From contig JAPEHQ010000002.1 of the NCBI GenBank assembly GCA_027405735.1, positions 3,298,501-3,362,500 on the forward strand: 64,000 nucleotides of DNA. The letters are read 5' to 3'. Position 1 is the first letter of the stretch. The number at the start of each line of letters is the position of its first letter. The notes under the pieces were generated by a model. That model did no database searches, was not told the DNA's origin, and saw only the letters and a program-made list of their open reading frames with translations. A program made the translations under genes and the position numbers. Positions 1 through 10,908 of this stretch are shown one piece after another. This DNA is from Mucor racemosus. Taxonomy: Eukaryota; Mucoromycota; Mucoromycetes; Mucorales; Mucoraceae.

Positions 1-82
1 TTGGATCAAGGAGAGCTCCTGTGACCTTCTTCAAGTGACTTGTTGAACTCTTGTTTTGATAGACATGCTCCTGTTTACGCAT
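1..82 (-). CDS. possible 5' end of a gene running off the left edge
   Basis: On the minus strand an ATG at 82-80 opens a frame that stays open to the window edge (27 codons, beginning MRKQEHVYQNKSS). The composition is protein-like (mixed charged and polar residues, then KKVTGALLDP). No domain can be recognised from so short a piece. If real it is transcribed divergently from the snRNP gene at 1007, with about 0.9 kb between the two starts. It may equally be a chance open frame; the neighbouring window would decide. Confidence 0.3.
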   Translation of the reverse strand, partial: MRKQEHVYQNKSSTSHLKKVTGALLDP

Positions 83-1006
83 TGCAAAACATTCCATTAT
101 GCAATGAAAAATACTATAAACAAAGTGCAAAATATATTGGCAACCTTAGCTATCTCTTTCTGTGTTTTTTCTTACATTCAGTTGCTTGTTAGAGTCGATG
201 GAAGTCGATGTATTGAAAACAACAAGTGAATTATACCTTGCAGTCAGAATATGAAACCTTGCACTTTAAAGGGTTTTAACTCATCCAAAAAATGGTTTTT
301 TTTTCTATACTTTTTTGCGTAATGTGTACTAGCATGCTGTGTCTTTAATAATGTTTTTTATTAAATGATAACTCAAAAAATCATAAAGATATATCTTTTT
401 TAAAAACGCATGTCAAATCGGTGTTCAAATATTGATCACCACTAACACCTTTCTTGTCTTGACATTTCCTGTAGTATCTCGAGGAGATATTGCTTTATAA
501 AAACTGCTAAATTTACTCAACTTACTATAGCGCTTTATAGATATAAATAAAACATGTATCAAAACTCCCAAAATTAAAGCCCACAAGTAAACAATCAATC
601 TATTTGTGGATTGAGTACAAAAATTCTACTCTTTAAAAGCGTTTTCAACCGCCAAATTAATGCCTTGATGTAAAATTTACTTCCCCGAGTCGAATTTAAC
701 CCATAGCAAATGCTAGATACTTTTTCGATTCTACACAATACAACGGTATATGACATTAAACGTTAATTTTCATATAAATAGGATAAAAATACCCTAACAA
801 TTTCGTAAAATACTAATAGCAAAACTTCCAATTACTAGAGTAAAACCATCTGATGAATATGCCAACACAAATCTGCTTTGTTTGCTGCTGATGTTGTGTG
901 TGACTAGAATATCTCTCATTGTGTGGATTTATACTACACAAGAATTTTTCAAGCAAACTTGTGTAGTTTCTTCTTTTTTTTTCGTGTTGATACTTGAATA
1001 AACAAA
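83..1006. other. intergenic, probable promoter region
   Basis: AT-rich spacer upstream of the snRNP gene. I see no gene, RNA or mobile element in it. A T-rich tract directly precedes the ATG at 1007, as at several other genes in the window. Confidence 0.5.
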
Positions 1007-2086
1007 ATGTCGCAACCTCCACAACAATTACCACCAGGCGGTGTACCACCATTCAGTGGAAACAACGGACCACCACCACCTTTCCCTGGCAATATGCCAC
1101 CTAATGGATTTCCTGGTATGCCACCACAACACGGTGGCTTTCCAGGTGGACCACCACCACCACAAGGTCAATTTCCTCCTCCTCCAGGTGGAATGCAATT
1201 TACTCCAGGTGTCCCAGTTGCAGCTGCACCAGCTGCACCATCTGGTACAGTAAATGGAATTCCTGTTGCTAAGCAACCACTCAATACAACTCCTAGTAGA
1301 ACAGTTTATGTTAGCAACCTTAATGAAAAAGTTAAATTAGATGGTTAGATAAATTCACAAAAATTCTAAGCTTTTATATCGTTAACGTTTTTTTAATATA
1401 GTTTTGAAAAATTCTTTACGTACATTGTTTAAACAATTTGGTGATGTTCTCGATGTTGTTGCTCATCAAAATATTCGTATGCGTGGACAAGCATTCGTCG
1501 CGTTCCCTGATGAGGAAAGTGCAGAAAAAGCCATCAAGGAATTACAACATTTCAGCTTGTACGATAAACCAATGGTGCTTCAATTTGCTCGCAATAAATC
1601 TGATGTACATGCTAAATCTGATGGTGATTATGATTCACATTATAAGCAACGTATGGCCAAAAAGGAAGAAGTTTCCAAGATGCCTCTTCCTGGATCTCAC
1701 AAACCAACATTCAAAGCTAGTAGACCTCAACAGAGTAAGTATTATATATATATATATGTATATACATATGTACTTGTCAAATATATTGACATTATTTTAT
1801 AGAATCTACACACTTTAATCCTACAGCTAATATTCCAGATGAATATTTACCTCCCAACAATATTCTTTTCTTGCAAAAATTACCAGAAACCATCACTCAA
1901 CAGCAACTTGTGGAGCTTTTCCAACGTTTCCCTGGTTTCAGAGAAGTTCGTATGATTCCTACAAAGAAATCAATTGCATTTGTTGAATACGATAATGAAC
2001 TTCAATCTGCTGCTGCTAAATCAGAACTTTCTGGTCACTCATTTGGTCCTGATCAAGAGATGAAGGTTACTTTTGCAAGAAAGTAG
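1007..2086 (+). CDS. U1A/U2B''-type snRNP protein with two RRM domains
   Basis: Spliceosomal RNA-binding protein of the U1A/U2B''/SNF family, which binds U1 and/or U2 snRNA hairpins in the nucleus. Exons 1007-1343, 1402-1734 and 1803-2086 (introns 58 and 68 nt, GT-AG) give 317 aa. Residues 1-85 are Pro/Gly/Gln-rich. RRM1 (about 100-185) has RNP2 VYVSNL and RNP1 RGQAFVAF and the family signature LYDKPMVLQFA. RRM2 covers the C-terminal 75 residues (NILFLQKLPE to VTFARK), with RNP1 replaced by the usual weak SIAFVEY. The two-RRM layout and RRM1 sequence match animal U1A and U2B''; the long Pro-rich segment ahead of RRM1, rather than only between the RRMs, is unusual. Sequence alone cannot say whether it serves U1, U2 or both. 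Confidence 0.9.
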
Positions 2087-3149
2087 AAAAATTACATATA
2101 TATAATTTTGTTGCTATATGAACATTTGCACGGCGTTCTTTTTTTTTTTCTTCTTCTTCTTCTCTCATCCCCTCCTAACGTGTATTATAGAAAATAAAAT
2201 CAGTTGTTCCCCTTTTTTTATTATTGAATTTTAGATTATGGATGTGGGATCTTTGTATATTTGGAAGCGTATGACATATTCAGTTTATTATGGTGTGATC
2301 ATGGATAATTATGTAGAAGGTGAGATTGAGAGAGTGAAGGCCTTGATAACGCTCATTTTTCCATCTTGTGAACATGTCTTTTAAGAGCATTGCTTTATTG
2401 CATCTCGAGCCAATAAAATACGATTTAATTCCTCTGTGGCAAATGCAATATTTTATTACAGTTATTCCAGACATTTCAGGATTGAATTTTGGATGATTGT
2501 AGTAATATATTGAGACAGACTAAAGATGAAATCTAGACAAAGTGAGTATACAAATTCATGCAAATTGTGAATAATTTTCGAACGAATAAGGTATTATTTT
2601 TAGATGCTAGTTGGCTAATATAAAAATTTGTTTTGGTAATATTCATTGTATATTGCTTCAGTAACCCCCCCCCGTCAGTATTTATAGAATAAAATATTGC
2701 TTGATCTTCTAAATAAATCTTCCATAATATATTGTATGATGCATAATAAAATAAGTGCTTTTTTATACATATTGAATCTTTCAAATGAGCAAATGTAAAA
2801 TGTCGTGTATCGCGACATTCAATAAAGTGAAATGTCCTATTTAAATCCGATGCGATGAATTTGTTTTGACGTTTTGTAAAGTTTTGGTTTTGTTATTTCC
2901 ATGCGTAGAAAGACGACATCTCTTTTTGCCTGTGTAAATCTCGCCGTCAAATCGGCTTTTCGCGGCATTTCTAGTGTTTAAGAGGGCTGACTTTTATCAC
3001 TTCTGTATTTTTCCCTCAACACGTAAATGCAAAAACAAAAAATACTGAAGCATACCCGAGGTTGCAGAATTTAATTTTATATTTACTGTTTATATCTATC
3101 ATTTTCCATTATCCAGAATAAACTCTTTAAATATCTGAGTTCACTTTTT
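2087..3149. other. intergenic
   Basis: 3' flank of the snRNP gene. Contains T/TTC-rich stretches around 2140-2165 and AT-rich sequence, but no supported gene. The frames at 2280-2474 and 2533-2784 start at non-ATG codons or have no protein-like composition. Confidence 0.5.
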
Positions 3150-4060
3150 CCACGCTTAAAACTCAAACATTTAAAGCTGTATATCTCAGCGAAAAATCAA
3201 GGTATAGGGCTTATTTTTGTTGGGATCTGCTTGTTTAAATATGCTCTTTAACATATTTAAGTATCAAAGGATTTCCATTTTTTCATATTTTTTGTCTATT
3301 TTGACATTTTCAATAATTTGAGTATATTAACCAAGAAATTTTATGTGCTCCAGTCATAATGCTAATTTTCATCTATCTGTACAAATTGAGTTTTTTTAAA
3401 TATCTCAATTTTTGATGGAGAAATGAAAAAAAAGGTGTAAAAAAGTTGATGATCAATTCATCCAACAATTTTTCATGAGCATTCACAGGTCCTTTTTTCT
3501 CGGATCTCCAAAAAAATCACACAAAAATTCTGATTTCTCTACGAAAAATGCAGATACAGTTGTAAATAATACCTTAATTTATAGGTAATTTTGCGGGCTA
3601 TTGTTCGCAAAACTTGTTTTTAAGATATTTAAATAAAATTTAGGAGAAAAGTGCGAAAAACCTTCAAAATTTCACTTTGATTTTACAGTAGATTTTGTTA
3701 GAAATTTTTTTCTGAAAATTTTACTATTAGATGCAAAATAAAATTCTGTACAAAAAGTGCCTCACAAGTTAGTCCGACTCACTATGCAGTTTGTTGCGCA
3801 TTTAAGAAATCAAATTTTTTGATCGATTTTTTGTCAGATTTACCATTTCGTATTTCAAGCTCAGTCGCATGATTCATTTGCTACAGCTTTGGCACAAATA
3901 TTACTTTTCTCGTTGAAAAATAGATGTTTTTTCGCAAAGCAAAAAATGTATGGATACATTTTGGATAGTTCAATTATATAAATACTAAATCATGGAATGT
4001 TTTATCTAGAAAACTTATTAAAAAAGTCGGCTATCGCCGTCTTTTTAAAACCAAGGTAGC
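3150..4060 (+). repeat. copy A of a diverged tandem repeat, period about 371 bp
   Basis: A short palindrome-prone motif, TCTC(N)2CGAAAAAT or close variants, recurs with CGAAAAAT at 3190, 3542 and TGAAAAAT at 3914 (spacings 352 and 372). The units between are related: each has a similar AT-rich block with ATATTTAA about 75-100 bp after the motif. The stretch 3655-3815 aligns by eye with 15213-15362 (same strand) and with 53975-54140 (opposite strand). There is no open reading frame, so this looks like an old non-coding repeat or a fully decayed element. Confidence 0.6.
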
Positions 4061-4280
4061 TTGAAAATAGAAATTTATTCAGAAAACGGATGCATAAAAG
4101 CCGTATCTCTTGCATATTAGACGTTCGAACCCAAAGCACCAATTATTTGTGTATTGAAACAAGAACTCTATTAAAAATATTTACACAGAACAAATGAGGT
4201 ATTTATATATAAACAATTTTTACTTTGGGGGTACTAAATCAATAAAAAGTAAACAAAACAAGAATGGTATAATATATTTC

Positions 4281-5648
4281 TTATGCAAAGCCCATTTGCA
4301 TTAAATCAGGCAAATCAGCGCCATAAATATTGGTACAAGAAGCATCGTTCTGTTGATTATAAACTCGATAAGGTCTTTTCTGATATTTGTATTTCTTTTT
4401 ATGCAACACATAGCATCCATTTTCGTCCTGACAATGGTTCTCCTCTTCACTTGATGAAGAAGATGTTGAGGACTGAGATAAGCGTCGATGTCCTTGTTGT
4501 TGTTTCTTGATAGAAGCAGGAGAAGGATGCCAATAAAGATGATGTCTTTCCAAAGAAATAATGACCTGGAACATCATGCGTTTTGATATGGATGAACCAT
4601 GCATCAGGTTCTGCAAGTCTTCATTATTTGGTACAACAGCCAAATATTTGACAAGTTTGGACTGTCGTTCTCGAATACAAGTTGAATGTGGCTGCAATGG
4701 TCGAGGACATGCCATTTCTGTCATCAGGATACGGATCAACGCTTCACAAACTTGGTTTGCTGTGGGTCGTTGTTGTGTTTCGCATACAGATGATAAACAT
4801 CGCATGACAATATCGTTATAGGCTGGGTCCATGTGCTCAATTTGGTCTATTGCATAAACAGATGGTGATACAGATGCCGAAATTGGGAATATAACACCCG
4901 TGGCCAACTGCCAGAGTATAACGCCCAAGGAAAATATATTACACTGTTGGTCAATGTGGGCATGATCATGACATATTTCAGGCGCAATGTATGGATATCG
5001 TCCATATCGTGATGAGAGGGGAATGCAAGGCCAATCATCAATCAATGTCATGCTATTAGGCTGAAACATCATAATATTGTAAGGCTGAAGATTGGGATGA
5101 ATACGATCTTGTTGATGAAAATCTCTTACTGAAGAAGCAATCATCAAGGCCGTGCGGTATGTTTTCTGAAATGTCCATTGATCAACTTGGGGTATCAGTT
5201 GTTCAAGAGTGGATTCTGCTGCAATGGATACAAAGGCTAACCGACGATGGTTTTGTTTAGACCTTGTTGCTGTAATACCAATCACTTCTTTTGGACAGGT
5301 TTGAAGTTTGCCCTAAATGAATGAAATGCGGACAGGTCAGTGTCATTGCATCATGATTCTTCTATAAGCATTTTATACCTGACTTATCATACATAAATTT
5401 ATTTCTCTTACAATAAATTTAGTTTTTTTCCATGGTAATCTGCAATGAGATAGATATACTTGGCCCATTCGACCTGATTTAAGCGGTTGACTGTGCTCCA
5501 ACCATTGGGGTGGAAACCATTGTAAAGGTTGATTTTGTTGAAGAAGCCGGACATACCTTTCCGTTTCTATTGGATACTCAAAATAATGATGAAATAATTG
5601 CTCGTATAAAGACTTGTATTGATGTGTAATGGGTTTGAATCCTTTCAT
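4281..5648 (-). CDS. protein kinase-like protein, predicted pseudokinase
   Basis: Two exons, 5648-5379 and 5312-4281 (66-nt intron), give 433 aa from the ATG at 5648. The fold landmarks of a protein kinase are present: glycine loop GRMGQVY (59-65), an APE motif (200-202), and helix F sequence FSLGVILWQLATG. Catalytic residues are missing: the beta-3 lysine position reads VREI (Arg), the HRD loop reads HPNLQPYN (Asn for the catalytic Asp, 162-169), and DFG reads DDW. It is therefore probably catalytically dead and acts as a scaffold or allosteric partner. The C-terminal third holds a Ser-rich/acidic segment and a basic KKKYKYQKRPYR stretch. An AG acceptor (TTGGTCAG) lies in frame just upstream of the ATG, so another 5' exon is possible. 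Confidence 0.75.
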
Positions 5649-6403
5649 AAATGTTGATTCATCAAGAGATAGTAACACTGACCAATATTGGTCAATACTT
5701 TTATACTGTTACGAACTATGATTTTAATATAAATCGAACCGAAAGTTAAGGATTGTTATACCTTGTCATGAACAAGTTTCTCATTTGATCTGATTGGTTT
5801 CAAGAATTCGCATGGATTTCTTTGAATGTATTCATGAACAAGCCTAATAACTATTTTTTCTTACGCATGACTATCAATGTGTATCTTGATTATTTATTAA
5901 AACATACCATGATTTGTATTTGAGTCACTGTCGTTACTGAAAATATTATCAAACATGTTGATGTGAATTATAAAAAGAGAAGAGAAATTTAAAGAAAAAC
6001 TGCCAATTTATTCACACACACCCTGTTGATGGGTTCCCATTTTTTTTTATCTAACCTTAATTCGATTATGAAACAAAATCATTCAATTAATAACCGTCTA
6101 AATAACCATGGAACTTTCCTTCTGTGTGTTTTTTCGTAACGTCACATTCATTTCATTTATATTTGTTTTCCAGAACGAAATGGTTTGAACAATCATGCAA
6201 TTGTATCATGATGAAGATATTTATAGGTGAAATCAATCTTTCTTGTTTGTATAAACGATTAAATGAGTCAATAATAATACAAAAATTTTACATATCGAAA
6301 TATAGAAAGATTGATTGGATATTTTCATCTAGAAAAAAGGCGATCAGTTACCATAAAAACTGTAATAGCGCTTTCGGATTGCTATGTTTGGGTGTACCCT
6401 TGG
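5649..6403. other. intergenic, between divergent genes
   Basis: Upstream region of the pseudokinase gene. No supported gene; overlapping short frames around 6124-6581 on both strands have no recognisable protein character. It leads into the X-box cluster. Confidence 0.45.
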
Positions 6404-6510
6404 GTTGCCATGGCAAATGTAGTTGATGGTTGCTATGGAGATGTTGTTCCTGGTTGCTATGGATTTTTTTAATTGCCGAAATGCCGTTGCCATGGAAGAT
6501 CCTAAGCAAC
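6404..6510. promoter_or_regulatory. cluster of RFX-type X-box motifs
   Basis: Four copies of GTTGCYATGG lie at 6404-6413, 6429-6438, 6453-6462 and 6486-6495, followed by GCAACC at 6506. The first extends to GTTGCCATGGCAAA, one base short of the full palindromic X-box GTTGCCATGGCAAC bound by RFX winged-helix factors. Spacing is 25, 24 and 33 bp. The cluster is about 300 bp upstream of the ATG at 6810 and also upstream of the divergent pseudokinase gene. Binding by a fungal Rfx1/Crt1-like factor is inference. Confidence 0.6.
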
Positions 6511-6809
6511 CAAAGTAACGATAAATCAAGAAAAGTAATATGGTTTTGATATATCAAAGAAAATTCAAGCAACAATAACACAGTAGATCACAAATTTCTT
6601 AAAATAACCTTGATTCCATAGTCACATAACAAATGGAAATGAAAAAAGAAATCAACCCATCATTGTAAAGTAAAGCATGCAACGGCAGCTAAAAAAAAAA
6701 AAATTATAATAGCTATACTACTGTGTTTATTGCAAAAAAAAACACGGATTTCTTTATTTTTCCCTCTTTCTCCCTCTCTTCCCCCTTTTTTTTAAAAATA
6801 CCTATACCA

Positions 6810-8072
6810 ATGTCAACAGCTTTATCTTTCTCTCAAACGGATCCTGTTTCGATACCCAACAAAAACAATGATGATGAACAAGCATATAAAGATATGATTA
6901 AACAATTAGCTGCACAAGCACCTGAACCATACGGAGCTATCCCTCCATTAACCAAACGTAAAGATAAAAAGAAGAAGAAGAAGAAGAGCAAAGACAAGAA
7001 AACACCAATAAGACGTATGTCACATGTAGAAAATTGGCTTGCTGTTGACAGTAAAGAAAGTATACCAGATGAAGAAGATTTGGTAAGTAATGATTTGAAT
7101 AAATTGGAGCTTTTTGCCAAGCATTGAATAACACATACTGTATAATAGGTGCATTCATCCCCTTTTCGTAACTTCCTGTCAACGGATTTTTTGGTGTTAC
7201 CTTTGCATATGCCACCGCCATCTCTTAGTGCAACAACACCAGATGAAGAAATTAGGAGACCAGATAACAATAATAAAGATTTGAGACCTGTATTGTTCCC
7301 AATTAAGCAACCACCAATACAAGTAATATCCATAACAAATAGTCGGCTTACTGATGACGATGAAGAGGATGACGATGAAGAGGAAGAAGGAGGAGATGGA
7401 GAAGAAGATGAGGAAGAAGAAGGGGAGGAAGATGACGATGAAGAAGAAGAAGAGGAAGAGGAAGACGATGATGAAAATGTAGCAAAGATTTTGTATAGAA
7501 AAAGATCGATACCATCATTTTCTAAATCACAACAACCTTCTACATCCATGACGAAATCTTATGCCATGTCAACATCACCACCGCCATCATCATCAACTGT
7601 CATGTCAACATCAGCTTCTTCAACATCGTCAACTGAACAAGAACCATCTAAAAGTCGATGGCTAGAAACAATTGCTCAATTACGTCGATCCTTGACATTA
7701 TCTTCTAGTCCCCGTCAAGAAAATATTACAGATACCACCACTACTAACAATACACCATCAACATCATCTTCAACAACAACGAGAAAGTCTAATTTTATCC
7801 CAATGCCACTGCCCCCAAAACGTAATGTTCGTAAAAAGAGACGATCTGAAGCCACAACACAACCTAGATTTAACCCAGAAACCAATACGTATACACGAGA
7901 TACCCGATCAAACCCGGATCATTTACGAATGATCTCTGCAGAACTGAACATGATGCGACATCGAAAATTGTCGAGTCCATTGAAACCGAGAGGGTTCTTA
8001 CCAAGAAGAACAGATGCGTTTATAAGAGGCCAACAGAGAAAATTGTCATGTTTAAAGAATGAATTACAGTAA
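6810..8072 (+). CDS. unrecognised low-complexity protein with acidic tract
   Basis: Exons 6810-7082 and 7149-8072 (66-nt intron starting GTAAGT) give 398 aa. I do not recognise the family. Visible parts: a Lys-rich tract near residues 52-66 (KDKKKKKKKSKDKK), a long Asp/Glu run around 155-190, Ser/Thr-rich linkers, a possible short helix SRWLETIAQLRRSLTL, and a C-terminal basic region with ordered character (RFNPETNTYTRDTRSNPDH ... LKPRGFLPRR ... RRKL-like). The charged tracts and basic C-terminus would suit a nuclear or RNA/chromatin-associated role, but that is a guess. The ATG at 6810 is preceded by a pyrimidine-rich leader; frames upstream of it lack an ATG. The gene has the X-box cluster in its promoter. 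An AATAAA-like signal follows the stop. Confidence 0.65.
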
Positions 8073-9009
8073 TATGCTCTTTTTTATATGAAATAAATAA
8101 TAAAGCTCTTTTTCTTTGTTATTTCTTTCATATATATTCATATTTATATATTAAAGGGTGATTTCTCCTTTTTTTTTTTTTTTTTTTTTTTTTTAACCCG
8201 AAAACAGGGGCTATTTTTTCATAAATATAGGTTTGAGAATTTTAATATTACTCGAATGATTTTGGAGAAATCCCGTTTAGCACAAAACAAAAAATACACA
8301 TTCACTCTTGATCTATTATACAAGATTTTAAACAACAAGAATCGGATATTTTAATAGCATTGTGATGCCTTATAAATCCTTTAAATTGCTATGATATGCA
8401 CAAATGCTCATTGTATCAATGAAGTTTCCACGAGTTTCTTGAGCTTTATTATATAGATTGATTTCAATAACTGTATCTTACTGAACCCGTCAGCTTCAAT
8501 ATTAATCATATACATGCATCCTTCTTTGTAAAGACCAAATTTACTGGCGTGCTTTTCACATTTGTAATACAAAATGTCTGATATTATTAACTTTGAAGCT
8601 CCTTATGTCAGTTTTTAAACAATTGCAGACATATAGTCTAATGAAAATAAACTTTAATTATTCCCCTGTACACATATTTATCATTTCCATGCCTGAAAGA
8701 AGAATAACGGTTTTTGAATACGAGTTGTAGTATCTACCTTTCAAAGATATCGAATTTCAGCTTCGATTGGATGGAGATACTCATTTAAAAATTACTGCTA
8801 TATATTAAAACGTGCATATAGATGATTTTACATATAATGGTCAACATATAAACAGTTTCAATACTAGAAAAATCCTTGAAATAACGCACATTTAACAACA
8901 GGAGTAAAAATAATAATAATAATAATATTAAAAAAGCTGATTTGAGTTTAATGAAATGATTTTGTGAAAGGGAGCTCAAGATGTTATAATTTAACAAATG
9001 TAAATGTTC

Positions 9010-9048
<39 letters not shown>

Positions 9049-9288
9049 TGAATAGAATGGTATATATGATATTATAGTGTTGAAAAAAGGAATGTCAGTG
9101 ATATAAAAATGAATGTGTGTTTGTGGCCATACATGAATATAAAAAAAAAAAGATGAATGAGTGAAGGGGAGAAATAATAGTAAGAAAAGATTGGAAGGGG
9201 TTAATTTCATTTGTTTGTTGATATATGTATATATACATATCAATAAAATAATAAGGGGAGCTATTAGTTATTGTCTAGAAAACAACAA
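8073..9288. other. intergenic with T-tract and GT microsatellite
   Basis: Contains a poly(T) run near 8172-8194 just after the preceding gene, and a (TG)n microsatellite at about 9011-9050. The open minus-strand frame here simply reads through the repeat. No gene seen. Confidence 0.6.
9011..9050. repeat. (TG)n microsatellite
   Basis: About twenty TG dinucleotides, uninterrupted except for one TA near the right end. Confidence 0.95.
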
Positions 9289-9966
9289 CTAAAAAGAACT
9301 AATAGGTGGACTACTTGTCCACCAATTTTCACAAGCTGGCATCACTGGACGAGAAGAAGACCAAGTTGGCACTGGTACAAGATCAAGAGTTGAAATACTA
9401 CTATCAGAAGATAATCTAATCTCATCAAGCCAAGTCTCAGTTGACCATTCCTTTTCGTGTACATAAGTAGAACGAATCTTTTTGTTGGCTTTTTGAATGA
9501 AACCTGCCACAGCATGAAATGCATTTGATAAAGAACGCTTTGATCTGATAGAACCACCACCAGCAATAGCTAAATGCATTGAATCGTTAATGCTGTTCTT
9601 TAAATTGTAAAAGAGATATCACATACCTTTGAATGATTTTTGCTGTTGTTTGGATAGATTAGGATTGGATTGACAACGACGGGGTGTCAAGACAACATCA
9701 TGTCTAATAGAATTTCTTTTCGATGATTTCTTGTTGTTACATGATTTTGTTAAACGAAATAATTTACTATTGTTATTTTCAGTTGAATTAGTTGCGGTAC
9801 TATTATTGTTGTTGTTGCTGTTGTTGTTGAATAAATGCTCCAATGATTCCAGCATTGGTAATTCGGGTAAAGTAAGAGTACGGGTTTCGTACTGATTTGA
9901 TACAGGATCATAAGCAGAAAGTCTCATGATGCCTTTATCAAACTGTAGTTGTCGAGTATTGATCAT
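9289..9966 (-). CDS. unrecognised Asn/Ser-rich protein
   Basis: Exons 9966-9627 and 9569-9289 (57-nt intron, GTATGT...TTTAG) give 206 aa starting MINTRQLQFDK. I do not recognise the family. N-terminal part is ordered-looking (QYETRTLTLPELPMLESLEHLF), followed by an Asn/Thr/Ser low-complexity tract encoded by AAC/AAT triplets (around 48-70), a basic segment (KKSSKRNSIRHDVVLTPRR), a possible amphipathic helix (SLSNAFHAVAGFIQKANKKI) and a Ser/Pro/Trp-containing C-terminus. The helix with RSKRSLS ahead of it could be a phosphorylation-controlled membrane or protein contact, as inference only. Splice phase and frame agree on both sides of the intron. Confidence 0.6.
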
Positions 9967-10908
9967 TTTTAGTTGCAATAAAAGAGTGTAGAGGATTTGT
10001 GTTATAAAAAGAAAAAGAGATAAAGCAAGTTGTTTCCTTTCTATTATGTACATAAAAGCTATTTTTACTCCTTAAAAAAACCATTTAAACTCTGGGAACT
10101 TGCTCGGCGGAACGGGTCTTTTTGTTATTATTACTTTTTGTCTTTTCATCATGATCCAGGGCTTATTGTTCTGACGATATGCCATATACAAATTATTTCC
10201 TCCGTAGGAACATTTAGACAACTATAGCTCTGTTCTCTCGCACGAGCACAACCTTAAAATCAATTTACTAAGCAGATCATACCCATTGGTCCCAATATAG
10301 TAGTGATAATTGTCCTTAAAGGTACCCGCATTAGATTAATTATCCAGGAGCTCAAATAGAAGGATTTAAAGCATTAAACAGTAAGGATGAAATAGCCATT
10401 CTGCAAATGAATTCACATCAACTTTTTTTAAAAGAAACATTTGTAAATGTAACTCTTTTTTCCTTGAATAAAAAAAAAAAAAGACAGTGTAATTCAAAAC
10501 ACTTGAAAGTATATCGTGGACACTTGGCACACTTTTAATATCTGGTTTCATAGCAAGTAAAAATTGCTTAAAGCGTAATTTTCCTCTTCTGTTTCTTTTT
10601 CCCTAGGAGGTAAAACAATCTTGTTTTACCAGGCGAGCTTATAAAAGAGCTTTCAACGTTTATTTTGTTATACATCACACCAATTATACCTAATTTGTAG
10701 GTACTACATAAAAAGAAGCTTACAACTCGTAGTTTGAATGTAATTGATCCGCACCATCCACTATAATGACCCTTTTACCCAAACCTATCCAACCATAGAT
10801 ACACTACAAATTAAAAATAAGTCTTTTTCCTATTAATTCCCTCGTATTTTTCTCTTTTTCTCTTTTTTTTTTCTACTAACCAAGCAATTTTTTATACCAA
10901 CTTCAAGT
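9967..10908. other. intergenic, divergent promoter region
   Basis: Spacer between the divergent genes starting at 9966 (minus) and 10909 (plus). A pyrimidine-rich tract (10843-10875) precedes the glycosyltransferase ATG. No other feature supported. Confidence 0.5.

Noticed and set aside
6833..7549. 238-codon minus frame rich in Ser
   Set aside because: Antisense of the acidic-tract gene at 6810-8072; the Ser run is the reverse of GAT/GAA codons.
8785..9243. 152-codon minus frame
   Set aside because: It reads through the GT microsatellite and AT-rich DNA, with no ordered protein composition.
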